From: Flaccisagitta enflata | Lineage: Eukaryota; Chaetognatha; Sagittoidea; Aphragmophora | Assembly: GCA_965153355.1 (NCBI GenBank) | Contig: OZ231127.1 | Coordinates: 27,094,001-27,158,000, forward strand | DNA length: 64,000 nt | Reading direction: 5' to 3' | Part shown: positions 10,957 to 21,860 of the stretch, piece after piece | Layout: each line of letters begins with the position of its first letter | Numbering within the stretch: position 1 is the first letter of the stretch | The notes under the pieces: generated by a model | The model's input: the letters and a program-made list of their open reading frames with translations, nothing else | Database searches by the model: none | Told to the model about the DNA's origin: nothing | Made by a program: the position numbers and the translations under genes

Positions 10957-11484
10957 CAGTACAATGGGAGTAATAACGACTTAGACTGGAGGATAGATTT
11001 TAGGTATCCTTTTTTTATTTGTAACATGAAATATTTGAGATCAAGGCTAATTAAAAGTTGCTCTATTGAGTGAATAGATTTGCATCTCTTAAACCTCAAC
11101 TTGTGACTTGACCTCACCAAGACATTATTTTTCAAGGTTCTAACCAATTTTATTCGATTGGGTAAAAATCAGCTCAATTGAACTATTTTTACAGGTTTTA
11201 GGGCAATGTTTAATAAACAAAATTTATGCAATTTAATTTATGGGCAAAACTTAAAATGGCTATAAAACCTGTAAAAATAGACCGACTGAGCTGATTTTTA
11301 GTACTTTGAAAAATAAAGTCCTAATGAGGTCAAGGCGCATGTTGAAGTTTGAGCAATACAAATATTTTCACTCAATAAAACAACCTTTAATTACCTTAAA
11401 TCTCAAGTATTTTATGATATAAACAAAATTAAGATACTTAAAATCTATCCTCTAGTCAAGGTAGTCATTGCTCTCATCGTACTG
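10957..11484. mobile_element. TA-flanked foldback, 528 bp
   Basis: Left end CAGTACAATGGGAGTAAT, right end 'cattgctctcatcgtactg', with TA on both sides (10955-10956, 11485-11486). The arms remain complementary inward: 'ggaggatagattttaggtatcc' against 'agatacttaaaatctatcctc', and 'aaaatcagctcaattgaac' against the 11280-11300 region. No coding frame. Resembles the 5503-6065 element in its CAGTA end and TA target. Confidence 0.75.
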
Positions 11485-11671
11485 TACCAGTTACTAATTT
11501 TGCTACTTTCAATGAGCTCATTTAGATTCTATGGCTTTCTTTTAGCTACCATGTTTTTAGCTACTTTACTGGTTTCATACGACATATTTGAATAGTTTTA
11601 TTGATATCAACTAACGTCTTATGTATAAATTAAGATACTTGATACACAAAATAACAAAAAAGACGTCAAAC

Positions 11672-11672
<1 letters not shown>

Positions 11673-11764
<92 letters not shown>

Positions 11765-11900
11765 TTGGCTCTTCTTTCTGTTTTTTCTCTCTGTCTTTTC
11801 TCTCTGTCTGTTTCTCTGTCTGTTTCTGTCTGTTTCTCTCTCTGTTTCTATCTGTGTCTGTCTCTCGATCTCTCATTCTTCTGTCTTTCTCTCTTTGTGT
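11673..11900. repeat. (CT)n microsatellite with degenerate flank
   Basis: Pure CT/CTTT to about 11768, then degenerate 'tctgtttctctgtctg' to about 11900. Confidence 0.95.
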
Positions 11901-12216
11901 TAATCTCTAAGTTCAATATTACAAATATAAAGGGTTGAAAACTTTTCTCTATGACTTGTTTTATGTTGCTAGACTGTCTAATCTTTGTTTCAGTGATTGC
12001 CGAATCATTTTTTTACATATCCATATGATGTATCATTGATTTTCTTAACAGAATATGTTTTAGATACTAATTTAGATAGTAGCGCAAAAAATCTTAGCTA
12101 CTTTTTAGATACCTAGACAGGGTCAGACAGCTACTTGGACCCCTAAGGTGTTGGCGGCCAAGGAGAGAGAGAGAGATGCTCTTTTTGTGATGAAGTTATG
12201 TATTTTTCAGCAAAGT

Positions 12217-12304
12217 GCTCTCTCCTCTCCTCTCCTCTCCTCTCCTCTCCTCTCCTCTCCTCTCCTCTCCTCTCCTCTCCTCTCCTCTCCTCTCCTCTCC
12301 TCTC
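12217..12304. repeat. (TCTCC)n microsatellite
   Basis: About 17 copies of the pentamer TCTCC. Confidence 0.97.
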
Positions 12305-12720
12305 TCCGAAACGCGTCCCTTTGTTATTTTCTTCGATCTCAATGACCTTACGTTATCGCAGAGAATGCGTTTAAATTTTTCAAATTGGAATAAACTCCAC
12401 AATGCAACGCTCGCGTCGCCGTATCACATCATGTCCCGTCCACATCATAACAAGAACAGTGTAATAAGACTAATAAGCTGAATACGATATATCGATAAAG
12501 GTTTAGTGTCACCTACAAAAGGCCCTGTTTTGTTCAGACTCCCTTCAATCTAACGAAATTTTAGCCTCGTCTATCACGATACGCGCCTCCAACGGCCTTC
12601 TCCCACGCTCTTCCTCCGGTGCTTCTATCTTTTCCGTTTTCATCACATACCCCCGAAAAAGCCAATGCGCCGTGAAAGTCTCAGGTTTGTTTTCCTGTCA
12701 TGATTTGCCAAATTAGAAGT
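12305..12720. other. no gene recognised
   Basis: Unique sequence, CpG somewhat raised near 12560-12640. No confident coding region. Confidence 0.35.
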
Positions 12721-12721
12721 T

Positions 12722-12884
12722 AACATGGCCGGATACACGGCAACCAGTTGCGGACGGGTGGGCAGGGGCGGAAATTCGCGTTTTCCCACTTTTCGACTTG
12801 TGCTGACGGACGGACGGACGGACGGACGGACGGACGGACGGACGGACAAAGCCTCCTATAGAGTTGCGTGTCCGCAACTAAAAA
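12722..12884 (+). repeat. family B element, full length
   Basis: Begins 'catggccggatacacggc', then AGTTGCGGAC (12746-12755), 'gggtgggcaggggc', a (GGAC)n tract, 'aaagcctcctata' and the terminal hairpin AGTTGCGTGTCCGCAACT (12862-12879), then an A run. The first AGTTGCGGAC is an exact reverse complement of the last GTCCGCAACT, so the element can also pair end to end. Confidence 0.8.
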
Positions 12885-13053
12885 AAAATGTTGCAGTCAT
12901 TACTGCTGAGGTTCAATATCGCACCTCAGGCCTCAGCCGCAATTTGAGCTGCTGAGGTACAATATTTGCATAACAGCGAACATTTTAATTGTATGTGATT
13001 GCATCCAATATGTTTCAGCTGTTGGACTGATTTGTTTTCCATTTGTTTTCCAG

Positions 13054-13194
13054 AATGTCGCAGATTCGTCAATTGTTAGGATTCGCAAAATTGATGTGGC
13101 TGATTTGTCTATCTCCACGCTCAAATCTAACGATATCAATGGATTCGCCAGAACACGCCTGGGTTCCATTGCCGCTCACGCGAACCAAACCTAA
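13054..13194 (+). CDS. candidate terminal exon of an unknown host gene
   Basis: A pyrimidine-rich tract ending 'ttgttttccag' is followed by 46 open codons to TAA at 13192-13194. The translation begins NVADSSIVRIRKIDVADLS and is mixed in composition, not repetitive. A polyadenylation-like AATAAA lies at 13324-13329. I do not recognise the protein. No upstream exon can be assigned, so this rests on frame, acceptor and composition alone. It could be a chance frame. Confidence 0.35.
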   Translation, partial: NVADSSIVRIRKIDVADLSISTLKSNDINGFARTRLGSIAAHANQT

Positions 13195-13221
13195 TGCTAC
13201 TCATTCTTAAGGTTAGAAACT

Positions 13222-13257
13222 TGCTACAGTTGAACCAACGGAATTCCGCTTATACAG
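13222..13257. repeat. fragment related to the 63.3-kb MITE
   Basis: 'acagttgaaccaacggaatt' followed by 'ccgcttata' matches, piecewise, the right terminus and adjacent part of the element at 63302-63478. Probably a deleted or rearranged copy. Confidence 0.45.
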
Positions 13258-15464
13258 AGTGATTTTTTTCAAGTGGGGGGAAAGTATTAAGACATCAAAT
13301 TTTGATTATGAAATTTTAGGATAAATAAAAGTTAGTTTATAGTTGCAAACTACTTAACATTTAATTTTCTAAAAAGATAGAATATTTTTGACAAATTTTG
13401 TTAGTATTTTCATGCGAACCGAAGTTTCAGTAAAATTAAGAAAACTCTCTAGTTTTTCTGTAGATTAAGAGACATTCTAGGAGATTGCATGTAGCAAGAG
13501 GATCAGTTCAACGAGAGATGGGGCACACTTTCTTGAACTCTTCTTTCCTTGCTCTATTATTTCAAACATGTGATCAACTAGAGAAACCCTCTTAAACTTA
13601 ATGGATCGTTTCTTGAATTTAAAATTGTTTGAAGGCCAACCAATAACTGTAAGCTATGCATTCATCTGTGTCATTCCATACCCATAAGCTACATATTGAT
13701 CACTGTTTTTCTCATGCAGGGAATGCTGTCCATCGCAGTGAATTGTGACTCAGCCTTTGCCAAAAAGGGAAGATTGGAACATTTAACGCACATCTTCATT
13801 TCACCAGATAAGTTCAATTGCAATAATCTGATAGTTGCAAATTTACAATTTTTGTTTTCTTTCTCTTCTCTTTTTGTGTACCCATCTGTCATCTATAATC
13901 CCTCTCAATATTTGTCGTCATACCCCCCTCTATTTTCTTCTCTCCTCTTTTTCTCAACCACAAGTGATAAATTTTCTCATTAAGTAGCATGTTTCTATGA
14001 TGATCCTGTGGAGCCGTTAACCAAGTATTTATTTGTAAGTGAATGGAGACCATATTTTTAGCTCATGAGGTTTGTCAAATGTTGCTAGAACATGTTAATG
14101 AGCTTAAATCATGTCAAAAACAAAAAAGACGAGTGTGGTTAAATCTTAGCAGTGATATTACTTTCCCCGGTAAAATATCCTCTATCATTAGTATCTATCC
14201 TGGTGTCTTTGGTTCCGGTGACTGGATGATCCAACCTTGGACTTAGATACAAATGATGATGGATATTTCTGTTGGGAAAATGTTGGGCATTTAATCGCAC
14301 CTGTTTGCTTTGTTAATGTTTTGGCATAATCAAAGCAAATGAACTAGTTTTTTCAGCATTTGTCCCTCTCATGGATTCAAAAATATGTTCCTTCTATTCA
14401 TTAAGTAATTTTATTCCAGCTTTACAGGTTCCTTTTATACGTGCTTCTTAACTGATGGCAGCCGTTACTGTGAGCTAAGCGTTTTGGATGTGGTTTTCTC
14501 TTGATCCTCTACAACCCCTTCTCCCCTTCACCTCCTCTTTCTCCCACTTTTCAACTCCATTGCTCCCTCGATCCTCATTATTTCCCTTTACCCCCTCCCC
14601 TTCTGTAGTCTCCTGTGTGTGCTCTTTTGTCACAACCTGTCCTCTCTCTGGTCGTCCTATTGCTTCGAGTCAAGCAAAAAAGGCTTATATTGGCCGTAAT
14701 GATATTTGTAAAGAGGGTCATTCTCGTCCCCTTCCTGCCACCCCCCCCTTTCAATCTGTGACTGGTTTACTTGTCTTTTACGTCCTGCAACTTAAAAAGA
14801 TTTTAGGATTTCATTTCTATAACAACCAAAACTCTGAAATCCTTCCTGTGTCAATTTTTTTCATTTTCTCTTGCCAAGTTTTTGTCGGCTTTTAGGCTCA
14901 ACATGAACTGGCGGGTAAAACCAAAAATACTCAAACGTGAACTAATTTTCTCCGACATTTCTCCACACTTCTGCATTAAAACTTTTGAATGCATTTTGCA
15001 ATACATACATGTGAGCTTAAACATCAGCATTCAGGATTATTCGATCCAGTGTTATATGGTAGAAATTTTCTCACCTTATAGACTTAACTAATTTGCCAGT
15101 TTGATATCATTGAAACTAAATGGTAAGACATACTTTTTTTTTGTAAGATGTCCTCTTTCAAAATACTTCCCTTTACTCTTACACCTATTTCGAGGCTTTC
15201 TCTTTATTCCTTTACATCTATAGGAAGGATCAAAATTGGGAGCAAGAACATTTAAAGGTAGATAAGAGGATATCTTACATATTCAGATTTAGTAATCCTT
15301 TTGTTTAGTTCAGATTTAAAGGTCAAACATTTATTTCTTTAACTTATGGAACAATGACACTGATTGGAAGACAATTTTTGCATTGTGCAAGCACGCTTAT
15401 GTTTAAGTAAACTAGTTTGTTATTCACTGTGCTATCATTTGTTTTTATCAGCATTTGTTGAGCC

Positions 15465-15566
15465 ATGAACGAGCCAGTTGATTTGTGTTTGAGGAAAATT
15501 CGCCTCATGTATGAGCCTACAAGCTTGAAAGCGTGCATTGCAGCGTTCAGGATTATTGAAGAATGA
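15465..15566 (+). CDS. short ATG-to-stop frame, possible host exon
   Basis: Thirty-three codons following an acceptor-like 'gtttttatcag' (15441-15451). The peptide starts MNEPVDLCLRKIRLMYEPTS. Mixed composition and no repeats argue weakly for coding. Unrecognised. Confidence 0.2.
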   Translation: MNEPVDLCLRKIRLMYEPTSLKACIAAFRIIEE

Positions 15567-15911
15567 ATTGAAATTTTTAATTTGCCATATCTAAAGCTCA
15601 TTTTCACAACTCTTAACCCCAACTCTCCCCCACAACCCATCCCCAAAACACCCCCTCGAAACCCTTGTCTAAACTTTCCACTGTCTCCAAATCATCACCA
15701 TAAACAATCTCCTTGTGACTCTTTCAGTTTCTTTGTCTGTCTGTTAGTGTGTCTGTTTTTATCAAATATATTGTAGTCGTAAAATTTAAAAATGCAACGA
15801 TCTTGAGAGAGATTTTTTTTGTGGACGCATTATTTCCAATGACCTGTTCTCTTCAATGCTTCCTTATTCATTGTGCCCTTTGATATTTTGTCATAAACAT
15901 GTCTATCAGCT

Positions 15912-16001
15912 GCCGTTCACCCTGAAGCTGGGACGATACGTGCTGATCTTGCAAGTGTGATGCCGCGTAGACTGGTGGGTGATAGGTACCTGGTTTTGTA
16001 G
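15912..16001 (+). CDS. short open frame after acceptor-like site, possible host exon
   Basis: Follows 'aaacatgtctatcag' (AG at 15908-15909). Twenty-nine codons to TAG at 15999-16001; the peptide starts AVHPEAGTIRADLASVMPRR. Codon use looks protein-like and the piece is GC-richer than its flanks. Unrecognised, and the link to neighbours is unknown. Confidence 0.25.
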   Translation, partial: AVHPEAGTIRADLASVMPRRLVGDRYLVL

Positions 16002-16385
16002 GCATGGGATGGAAACGTGCCACTTATCAAAGTGTCTGATGAATATCATTGGGAGTAATCGGTCTTTGATCAAATTAAAAAATCGTTCAAAATCTTTTGT
16101 TAGAATTAGATTTCATGAGCTACATAATGAATTACATAGAGGTTTAAACTAGTGCGCCATGAAATTCAGATTTTGCGTTTGATAGACCGAAAAATAAATT
16201 GAGTTTTTTTTTTACCATTATCAAGAGTAAATGAAACTTTGACTGTCCGTCAGCCTTTGTTTTCTATTTCCATTTTGTTCATTAAGTGTACCATTTCAGT
16301 TTTAACTTCTATGCTTTTGACAAAATCTTGTTTGATCTAGTGCCTTATGCATCACTACCCGAGCCCAACAGCATGTTTCTTTTAA

Positions 16386-16535
16386 GTCGTGGACACGGAC
16401 TTTTTGAATTTTCAGTCATGTGATCATTTATCGCCTTTTTTGCTTGACTGGCCCTCTTTACTGCTCCTGCCCACCCATCTGCGGCTGTTTCCGGCCGTAT
16501 TCACCTTTCCCCAATTTATCCCATAGTCAAGAGAT
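16386..16535 (-). repeat. degenerate family B element
   Basis: 'agtcgtggacacggact' hairpin-like start, then 'tgctcctgcccacccatctgc' (split: tgctcctgccc, acccatctgc) and 'ggccgtattcacc', in reverse family order. Confidence 0.45.
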
Positions 16536-17117
16536 GATAAGATAATTGCAAAAAAAAATGGTAACTTGCTCAATCAGTTTCATAGCGGGGTTTAGAGAAA
16601 ATGGGTCGTTTTTGCCAAGTAATAACTGCCCCTGATTGCGTTGTATGGTCAAAATCTCCAATCAATCAGGCAATTTAATTTTCCAGATTCCCTCTCTTTC
16701 ATTAATGTCATTTGTAGAGGCTGGTTCGCGAAAAGTATGTTGACCCTCCTATCTTGCCCTCCTATCTTGATTCTCTTTGCCCAGCTGCTTCTCCTGCCTC
16801 CGAGGCAGTGCCGCCTTAACCCCGATGGGAACCTCGTAACGGCCGTGACGTGACGACAGCAACCGCGTTAGCAAAGGACCCGATGGCGCTGCCAACTCTG
16901 GTCAAGGTATCTTCAAATTTATTTAGAAATTTTAAGCTGCGGACACACGCTTTTCTTTTCATAGGAACATTTTTGAATCTGAGGTTCAGCATGTTCTTAA
17001 ACTTTTTTTGAGCCAACAGTAAAAAAAGTAGTAGTGTACGCCACAAAAAAGGTTTCGTTCGTCCGTTTGTACATCGGTACCTGTCTTCAACGATATGGTG
17101 ACTCTGCATCACTTGTT
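16536..17117. other. no confident gene
   Basis: 16840-16906 on the plus strand reads open into 'ctggtcaag|gtatct', a donor-like junction, and the opposite strand is also open for 98 codons. Neither reading is recognisable, and either could be chance. Confidence 0.25.
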
Positions 17118-17673
17118 TTTGGTCCCCGACGAACAGTTTTCGTCGGTGACTATGAAGTAGCAGTGATACGTAGTCTGTTTGTTTGATTATTCATTCTTCT
17201 GTTTAAAACCCTCTCATATCTTCTGAACCAGGCTTCAGAAGTTAGTGAAACTTATGTCAATGGGAGCTTGTGTACCAATTTTCAGAAAAACTCTTAAACT
17301 TTTACTACCCTTTGCCTATTATTTTTGTATTAGTATTTTAATGCACTTAAGCAATCTATATTGGAAAAGGGTAGTAAAACTATGTGAATTTTTTTTTTAT
17401 TTGGCATACAAGTAAAGGATACTAAATAAACAACCCCTGCAAAATTCGAATTAAATCTGAGGTCTGGTATAGGAATAGCTTATCTATTTATTTAGTAATA
17501 TGTTACCCTTCATATCTTTGGAACCAGACTTCAGAATTTTATGAAACATTGCTGGTGTTGTTTATAGGTCAATAGGAGCTTGTGTACCAATTTTCAAAAA
17601 AATTCATAAACTTATATTACCCTTTGCCTATTATTTTTGTAGTAATTTTTAGCTGGGACTTAAATGATTTACA
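17118..17673 (-). repeat. family C units with terminal hairpin, inverted orientation
   Basis: Starts with hairpin 17123-17148 (CCGACGAACAGTTTTCGTCGG read on this strand), then 'aaccaggcttcagaagttag', 'ccctttgcctattatttt' and 'aggcaaagggtagtaaa'-type phrases. Confidence 0.65.
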
Positions 17674-17675
17674 TA

Positions 17676-18260
17676 ACAGGGTGTGCAAAATCTTCCGCAA
17701 TTGCTTCATGGATAGAAAATCAAACTTAAACGTGACCCAGCACCATGAAATATGAACCAGAGATCCCTATTTAGTCATACTATAAGCTAAGATTGATTGT
17801 AGGTCTTTTCTGTAACCCATGTCACTATGGGAGTCAAATGATTTGAATCAAAGATTTTGATTTTGACAGGATTTTATTTTGTAGGCAAAATAGGTTATAA
17901 AATCATAGATTCTTGTATTAGTGACTACTCAATAATGATTTTCTTGGCTCTGCACATATCATGCTGAGGTTGGTGAATTATATCAACATGAATGGACCTC
18001 ACTAAAGCATATTAACTAGGCTTATGGAGCATAAAAAACTAATCACAGAATTTCAGATTATTTTAAAAAATCTTTCTAAGGAGTGTTTTACTAATGCAAA
18101 ATATACCTGAAAAAATGTTATTACTGACTTTGTGAATTTTAGTTTTCTATATCAAAATGAATATGTTTTCATACTGACTACTTCTGCTTTCATAAATCAT
18201 TATCTCCTAAGGTTTTTGAGAAAAGAAAGTGCCAAGTGCGGATAATTTTGCACACCCTGT
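17676..18260. mobile_element. TA-flanked TIR element (MITE), 585 bp
   Basis: Left ACAGGGTGTGCAAAATCTTC and right TTTTGCACACCCTGT, with TA at 17674-17675 and 18261-18262. Removal restores 'gatttacaTAggtagagggtag', matching intact family C units. No transposase frame. Same insertion logic as 4503-5269 but different TIR sequence. Confidence 0.75.
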
Positions 18261-18261
18261 T

Positions 18262-18945
18262 AGGTAGAGGGTAGTAAAGGTTTTTATTTTTTTTTTGAAT
18301 TTGGTATACAAGTAGAGGGTTGTAAATAAACAACCCCTGCAAAATTCAAATTAAATCTGAAGTCTGGTTTTTAAGATATTAGCTTATTAATGTAGTAATA
18401 TGTTACTAGGACTTAAGATTGAATTGTTGCACATGTCACATAGGCAAAGGGTAGTAAAGGCATGTGAATTTTTTTTTAATTTGGTATATAAGTAGAGGGT
18501 AGTGAATAAACAACCCCCGCAAAGTTTGAATTAAATCTTAAGTCTGGTTTATGAGATACTAGCTTATTCATGTAGTAGTATGTTGCTAGGACTTAGGCAA
18601 TTTACATAGGCAAGGGGTAGTAAAGGTATGTGAATTTCTTTTTAATTTGGTATACAAGTAGAGGGTAGTAGATAGATAACCCCTGCAAAATTCGAATTAA
18701 ATCTGAAGTCTGGTTTATGAGATATTAGCTTATGTAGTAATATGTTACTATGACTCAGGCAGTTTACAAAGGCAAAGGGTAACAAAGTTATGTGAATTCT
18801 TTTTTAATTTGGTAAACAAGTAAAGGATATTAATTGAACTGCCCCTGCAAAATTCAAATTAAATCTGAAGTTTGGTTTATAAGATATTAGCTTAATATTA
18901 TAGTGATATGGTATTAGGACTTAGGCAATTTTTATAGAGGATTTG
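18262..18945 (-). repeat. family C tandem units, inverted orientation
   Basis: Four units with 'aggcaaagggtagtaaag', 'aatttggtatacaagtagag', 'acaacccctgcaaaattc' and 'cttaggcaatttacatagg', each about 165-170 bp. Confidence 0.75.
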
Positions 18946-19560
18946 ACACCATCCATCCAAATTACCGCCAGGTGGTTTTTAGTATTACTCTGAATTTTCC
19001 GCTTGAATTTAAGCAGGATGGACTTCCTGAACTAGGATCCAGCTTCAAAGAAATCTTTCTTGTGGCGCTTTTTGAAAAAAATCCAAAATTGATAATTTTT
19101 CATTCTATATTGCACCCAGATTCTAGAGGGTTGTTAGAAAACGTTTTTAGATAGCATAATTGAATTCCTGATGAAATTTCCTTTCGTTTGATAGGTCACA
19201 CTATATATTTTTCAAAAGAGATCAAAATTTCAATTTTTTAGCCACCGTTACTTTTGTAACGGTGGCTTAGAAATTAAAAATTTTATTTCTTTTCAAAAAT
19301 ATATAGTGCGACCTATCAAATGAAAGGAAATTTTATCAGGAATTCAGATATGCTATCTAAAAAGATCTTCTAACAACTCTAAAAATTCTGACTTCAAAAT
19401 AAGAGAAAAACAATCAATTTTGGATTTTTTTCAAAAGGCGCCACAAGAAAGATTTTTTTGAAGCTGGATTCCTGTTCAGGAGGTCCATATTGAGTGTAAA
19501 CAAGCAGAAAATCCAGAGTAATACTGAAAACCACCTGGCGGTAGTTTGAACGGATGGTGT
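18946..19560. mobile_element. 615-bp palindromic (foldback) element, palindrome type P
   Basis: Ends ACACCATCCATCC and GGATGGTGT. Inner arms include 'accgccaggtggttttcagt'-type, 'ccagcttcaaa' and 'cttgtggcgc...tttgaaaaaaatcc'. The centre GCCACCGTTAC/GTAACGGTGGC lies at 19242-19268. It has no ORF. It shares the central 200 bp design with 21245-21860. Confidence 0.8.
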
Positions 19561-19624
19561 TGAGTAGATGAACTCTTTTATTTGCTCATTTATTACATTC
19601 TGATTTTTCTTTAGGTTTTGCCTT

Positions 19625-20670
19625 CAATGATTTCAAGATTCATCTTCAACTACTGTCATCATGTTCAACTGCTGTCATCATCTTCAACTACTGTGATCAT
19701 CTTCATCTACTGTCATCATTTTTGACTACTGTCATCATCTTCAACTACTGTCATCATCTTCGACTACTGTCATCATCTTCAATTACTGTCATCATCTTTG
19801 ACTACTGTCATCATCTTCGACTACTGTCATCATCTTCGACTACTGTCATCATCTTCGACTACTGTCATCATCTTCGACTACTGTCATCATCTTTGACTAC
19901 TGTCATCATCTTCGACTACTGACATCTTCGACTACTGTCATCATCTTCGACTACTGTCATCATCTTCGACTACTGTCACCATCTTCGACTACTGTCATCA
20001 TCTTCAACTACTAAATTTTTTTGAAAATTTTTTTATAAAATTTTTTTTAATTCTTTTTTAAAATTTATATTTTTTTTGAAAATAATCTCCATCTACTGTC
20101 ATCATCCTCAACTACTGTCATCATCTTTGACTACTGTCATCATCTTCAATTACTAAATTTTTTTGAAACTTTTTGAAAATATTTTTTTAAAAATTTTTTG
20201 AAAATATTTTACAAATTTTTTTTAAATTTTTAATAAAAGATTTTTTAAAAAAAATTTTTGAGCATTTTTGAAATTTTTTTTTTTTGAAATTTTTTTAAAA
20301 ATTAAAAAAAAATTTCTAACATATTTGAAAATTTTTTGAAATGAATTTTTTTTTTTTTTTGAAAAAAAATTTAAAAAAATTCTATATTATCTTTTTCTTA
20401 GATTTTTGTAGTCACTATATTTCATTGTCATTATCATCCACTATTGTTATCATTATCAAGTTTTGTCATCAAAACGATAATGAATACTTTTTTTTTCTTG
20501 AAAATGCTGTCTTGTTGTGTACCTTCTCGAGTTGCGTTTTCGCAACGAGAAAGCTTCAAAAATTAGTCCCCAGTCGGGGACTGTAATTTTGAAGCTTTTT
20601 TAGTTGTGTTTGTGCAACGAGAAAGCTTCAAAAGTTAGTCTCCAGTCAGGGACTGTAATTATGGAGCTAT
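19625..20670 (-). mobile_element. family D element with 19-bp minisatellite, inverted copy
   Basis: Mirror image of 1085-2110: array of ACTGTCATCATCTTCAACT-type units (19640-20010, plus a short second block 20088-20155), T-rich spacer (20010-20400), then hairpins CGAGTTGCG...CGCAACGAG (20528-20552) and AGTCCCCAGTCGGGGACT (about 20564-20581), the latter repeated with changes at 20635-20653. Confidence 0.6.
19640..20010. repeat. 19-bp minisatellite (inverted relative to 1541-2077)
   Basis: About 19 copies, with more CTTCGAC variants than the array at 1.5-2.1 kb. Confidence 0.93.
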
Positions 20671-21244
20671 TAATGCATTTTATGAGATTGAAATCGTGTT
20701 TATGTTATTTAAAATTAACTGCAAACAATACTATTGAAACATTCCTCCAGTCCTTCATAAAAGTCAAAGATTGCCTATATTTCTGTTAGGATTTTATATA
20801 TTTTTAAAATTTTTGTTCAATTCTCATTTAGGTTGTTTTGGATCGAGTGGCGAAACGGAAGGCATTGCTGGCTTAGGCGGTGGTGGTTGTCTAATGGGTG
20901 GTGGCGGTAGCGTTGGTAGAGGTCCAGGTGTCTTGCATGGCTGAACCCACGCCGGAAAGAACTCGGTATCCTGATGGCCAACTATTGATCGTCCGAAAAC
21001 TGCCCCACAACGCCATGGAAATGGAACTCAGATTTCTTCTCAGAATGTGGAAACGTGCTTAAGTTAAGAATGATTATGAATGGCACTAGACCGACGTCCA
21101 ACGCTGAAGACTCTTGCATCAACCATGTCCTTGGCACTCTACCTTTGGTTGTGTCAGTATGATCAATTCCTCCCTAGCAACTCGCCTCCTGTGATCTTGA
21201 CAATTTCACTCCCATCTGCCCTTATTGTAATCTTGAGCCACACA
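20671..21244. other. no confident gene; possible exon at 20834-20943
   Basis: After 'gttcaattctcatttag' a glycine-rich frame runs from 20834 to a TGA near 20943. Low complexity (GGGG runs) makes it doubtful. The rest is unrecognised. Confidence 0.25.
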
Positions 21245-21860
21245 CTACTGTCTCACATAAGGTTTGAGACAAGAATGATATTACTATGCGGTTTTTTGCA
21301 TTTTTGCAAAGTTCATGAGTATAGAAACCAAGAATCATCCAGTAGAAAATCTTTCCTGAGGCGCTTTTTGAAAAAAATGAAAAATTCAAGATTTTTAGCA
21401 TTATTTTGCAATGAAAATTTTTAGGTTGATTTGACCTATTTTTTGACAGCATAATGTCAATCCTGATAAAATTCCAATTCATTTGATAGGTCGCACTATA
21501 TGGTTTTCATAAGAAATGAAAATTTCATATTTTAGGCCACCGTTGTAATTTTGTAACGGTGGCTTTGAAAATAAAAATTTTATTTTTTGTGAAAACTATA
21601 TAGTGCGACCTATCAAATGAAAGGGAATTTCATCAGGATTATCATTATGCTGTCAATAGATAGGTCAAACCAACCTGAAAAATATTCTATGCAAAATGAA
21701 GCTAAAAATGTTGAACTTTTCATTTTTTTCAAAAAGCGCCTTGGGAAAGATTTTCTACTTGATAGTTCTTGGTTTGTATACTCATTAACTCTACAAAAAT
21801 GCAAAAAACCGCATAGTAATATCATTCTTGTCCCAAACCTTATGTGAGACAGCAGTGCAG
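21245..21860. mobile_element. palindromic (foldback) element, palindrome type P, second copy
   Basis: Outer arms 'actgtctcacataagg' and 'ccttatgtgagacag'; inner arms 'gaaaatctttcctgaggcgc' and 'gcgccttgggaaagattttc'; centre CCACCGTT...AACGGTGG at 21538-21563. 'tttgataggtcgcactatat' near the centre is shared with 18946-19560, while the outer arms differ. Exact ends are uncertain by a few bases. Confidence 0.75.

Larger units (their letters stand above)
13258..16385. other. mostly unique region with weak exon candidates
   Basis: Largest stretch with few repeats. Frames with some coding character: 13717-13815 after 'tttttctcatgcag'; 14043-14246 (67 codons from ATG to TAG); 15465-15566; and 15912-16001. 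Pyrimidine-rich sequence at 14480-14640 and 13850-13950 looks non-coding. No splice chain joins these pieces convincingly. Confidence 0.3.

Noticed and set aside
10957-11484. Helitron origin for the hairpin-ended repeats and foldbacks
   Set aside because: TA-flanked elements have clear TIRs and TA duplications, which Helitrons lack. For families B and D the hairpin abuts a CTAA-like end, but no 5' TC and host A-T junction could be shown.
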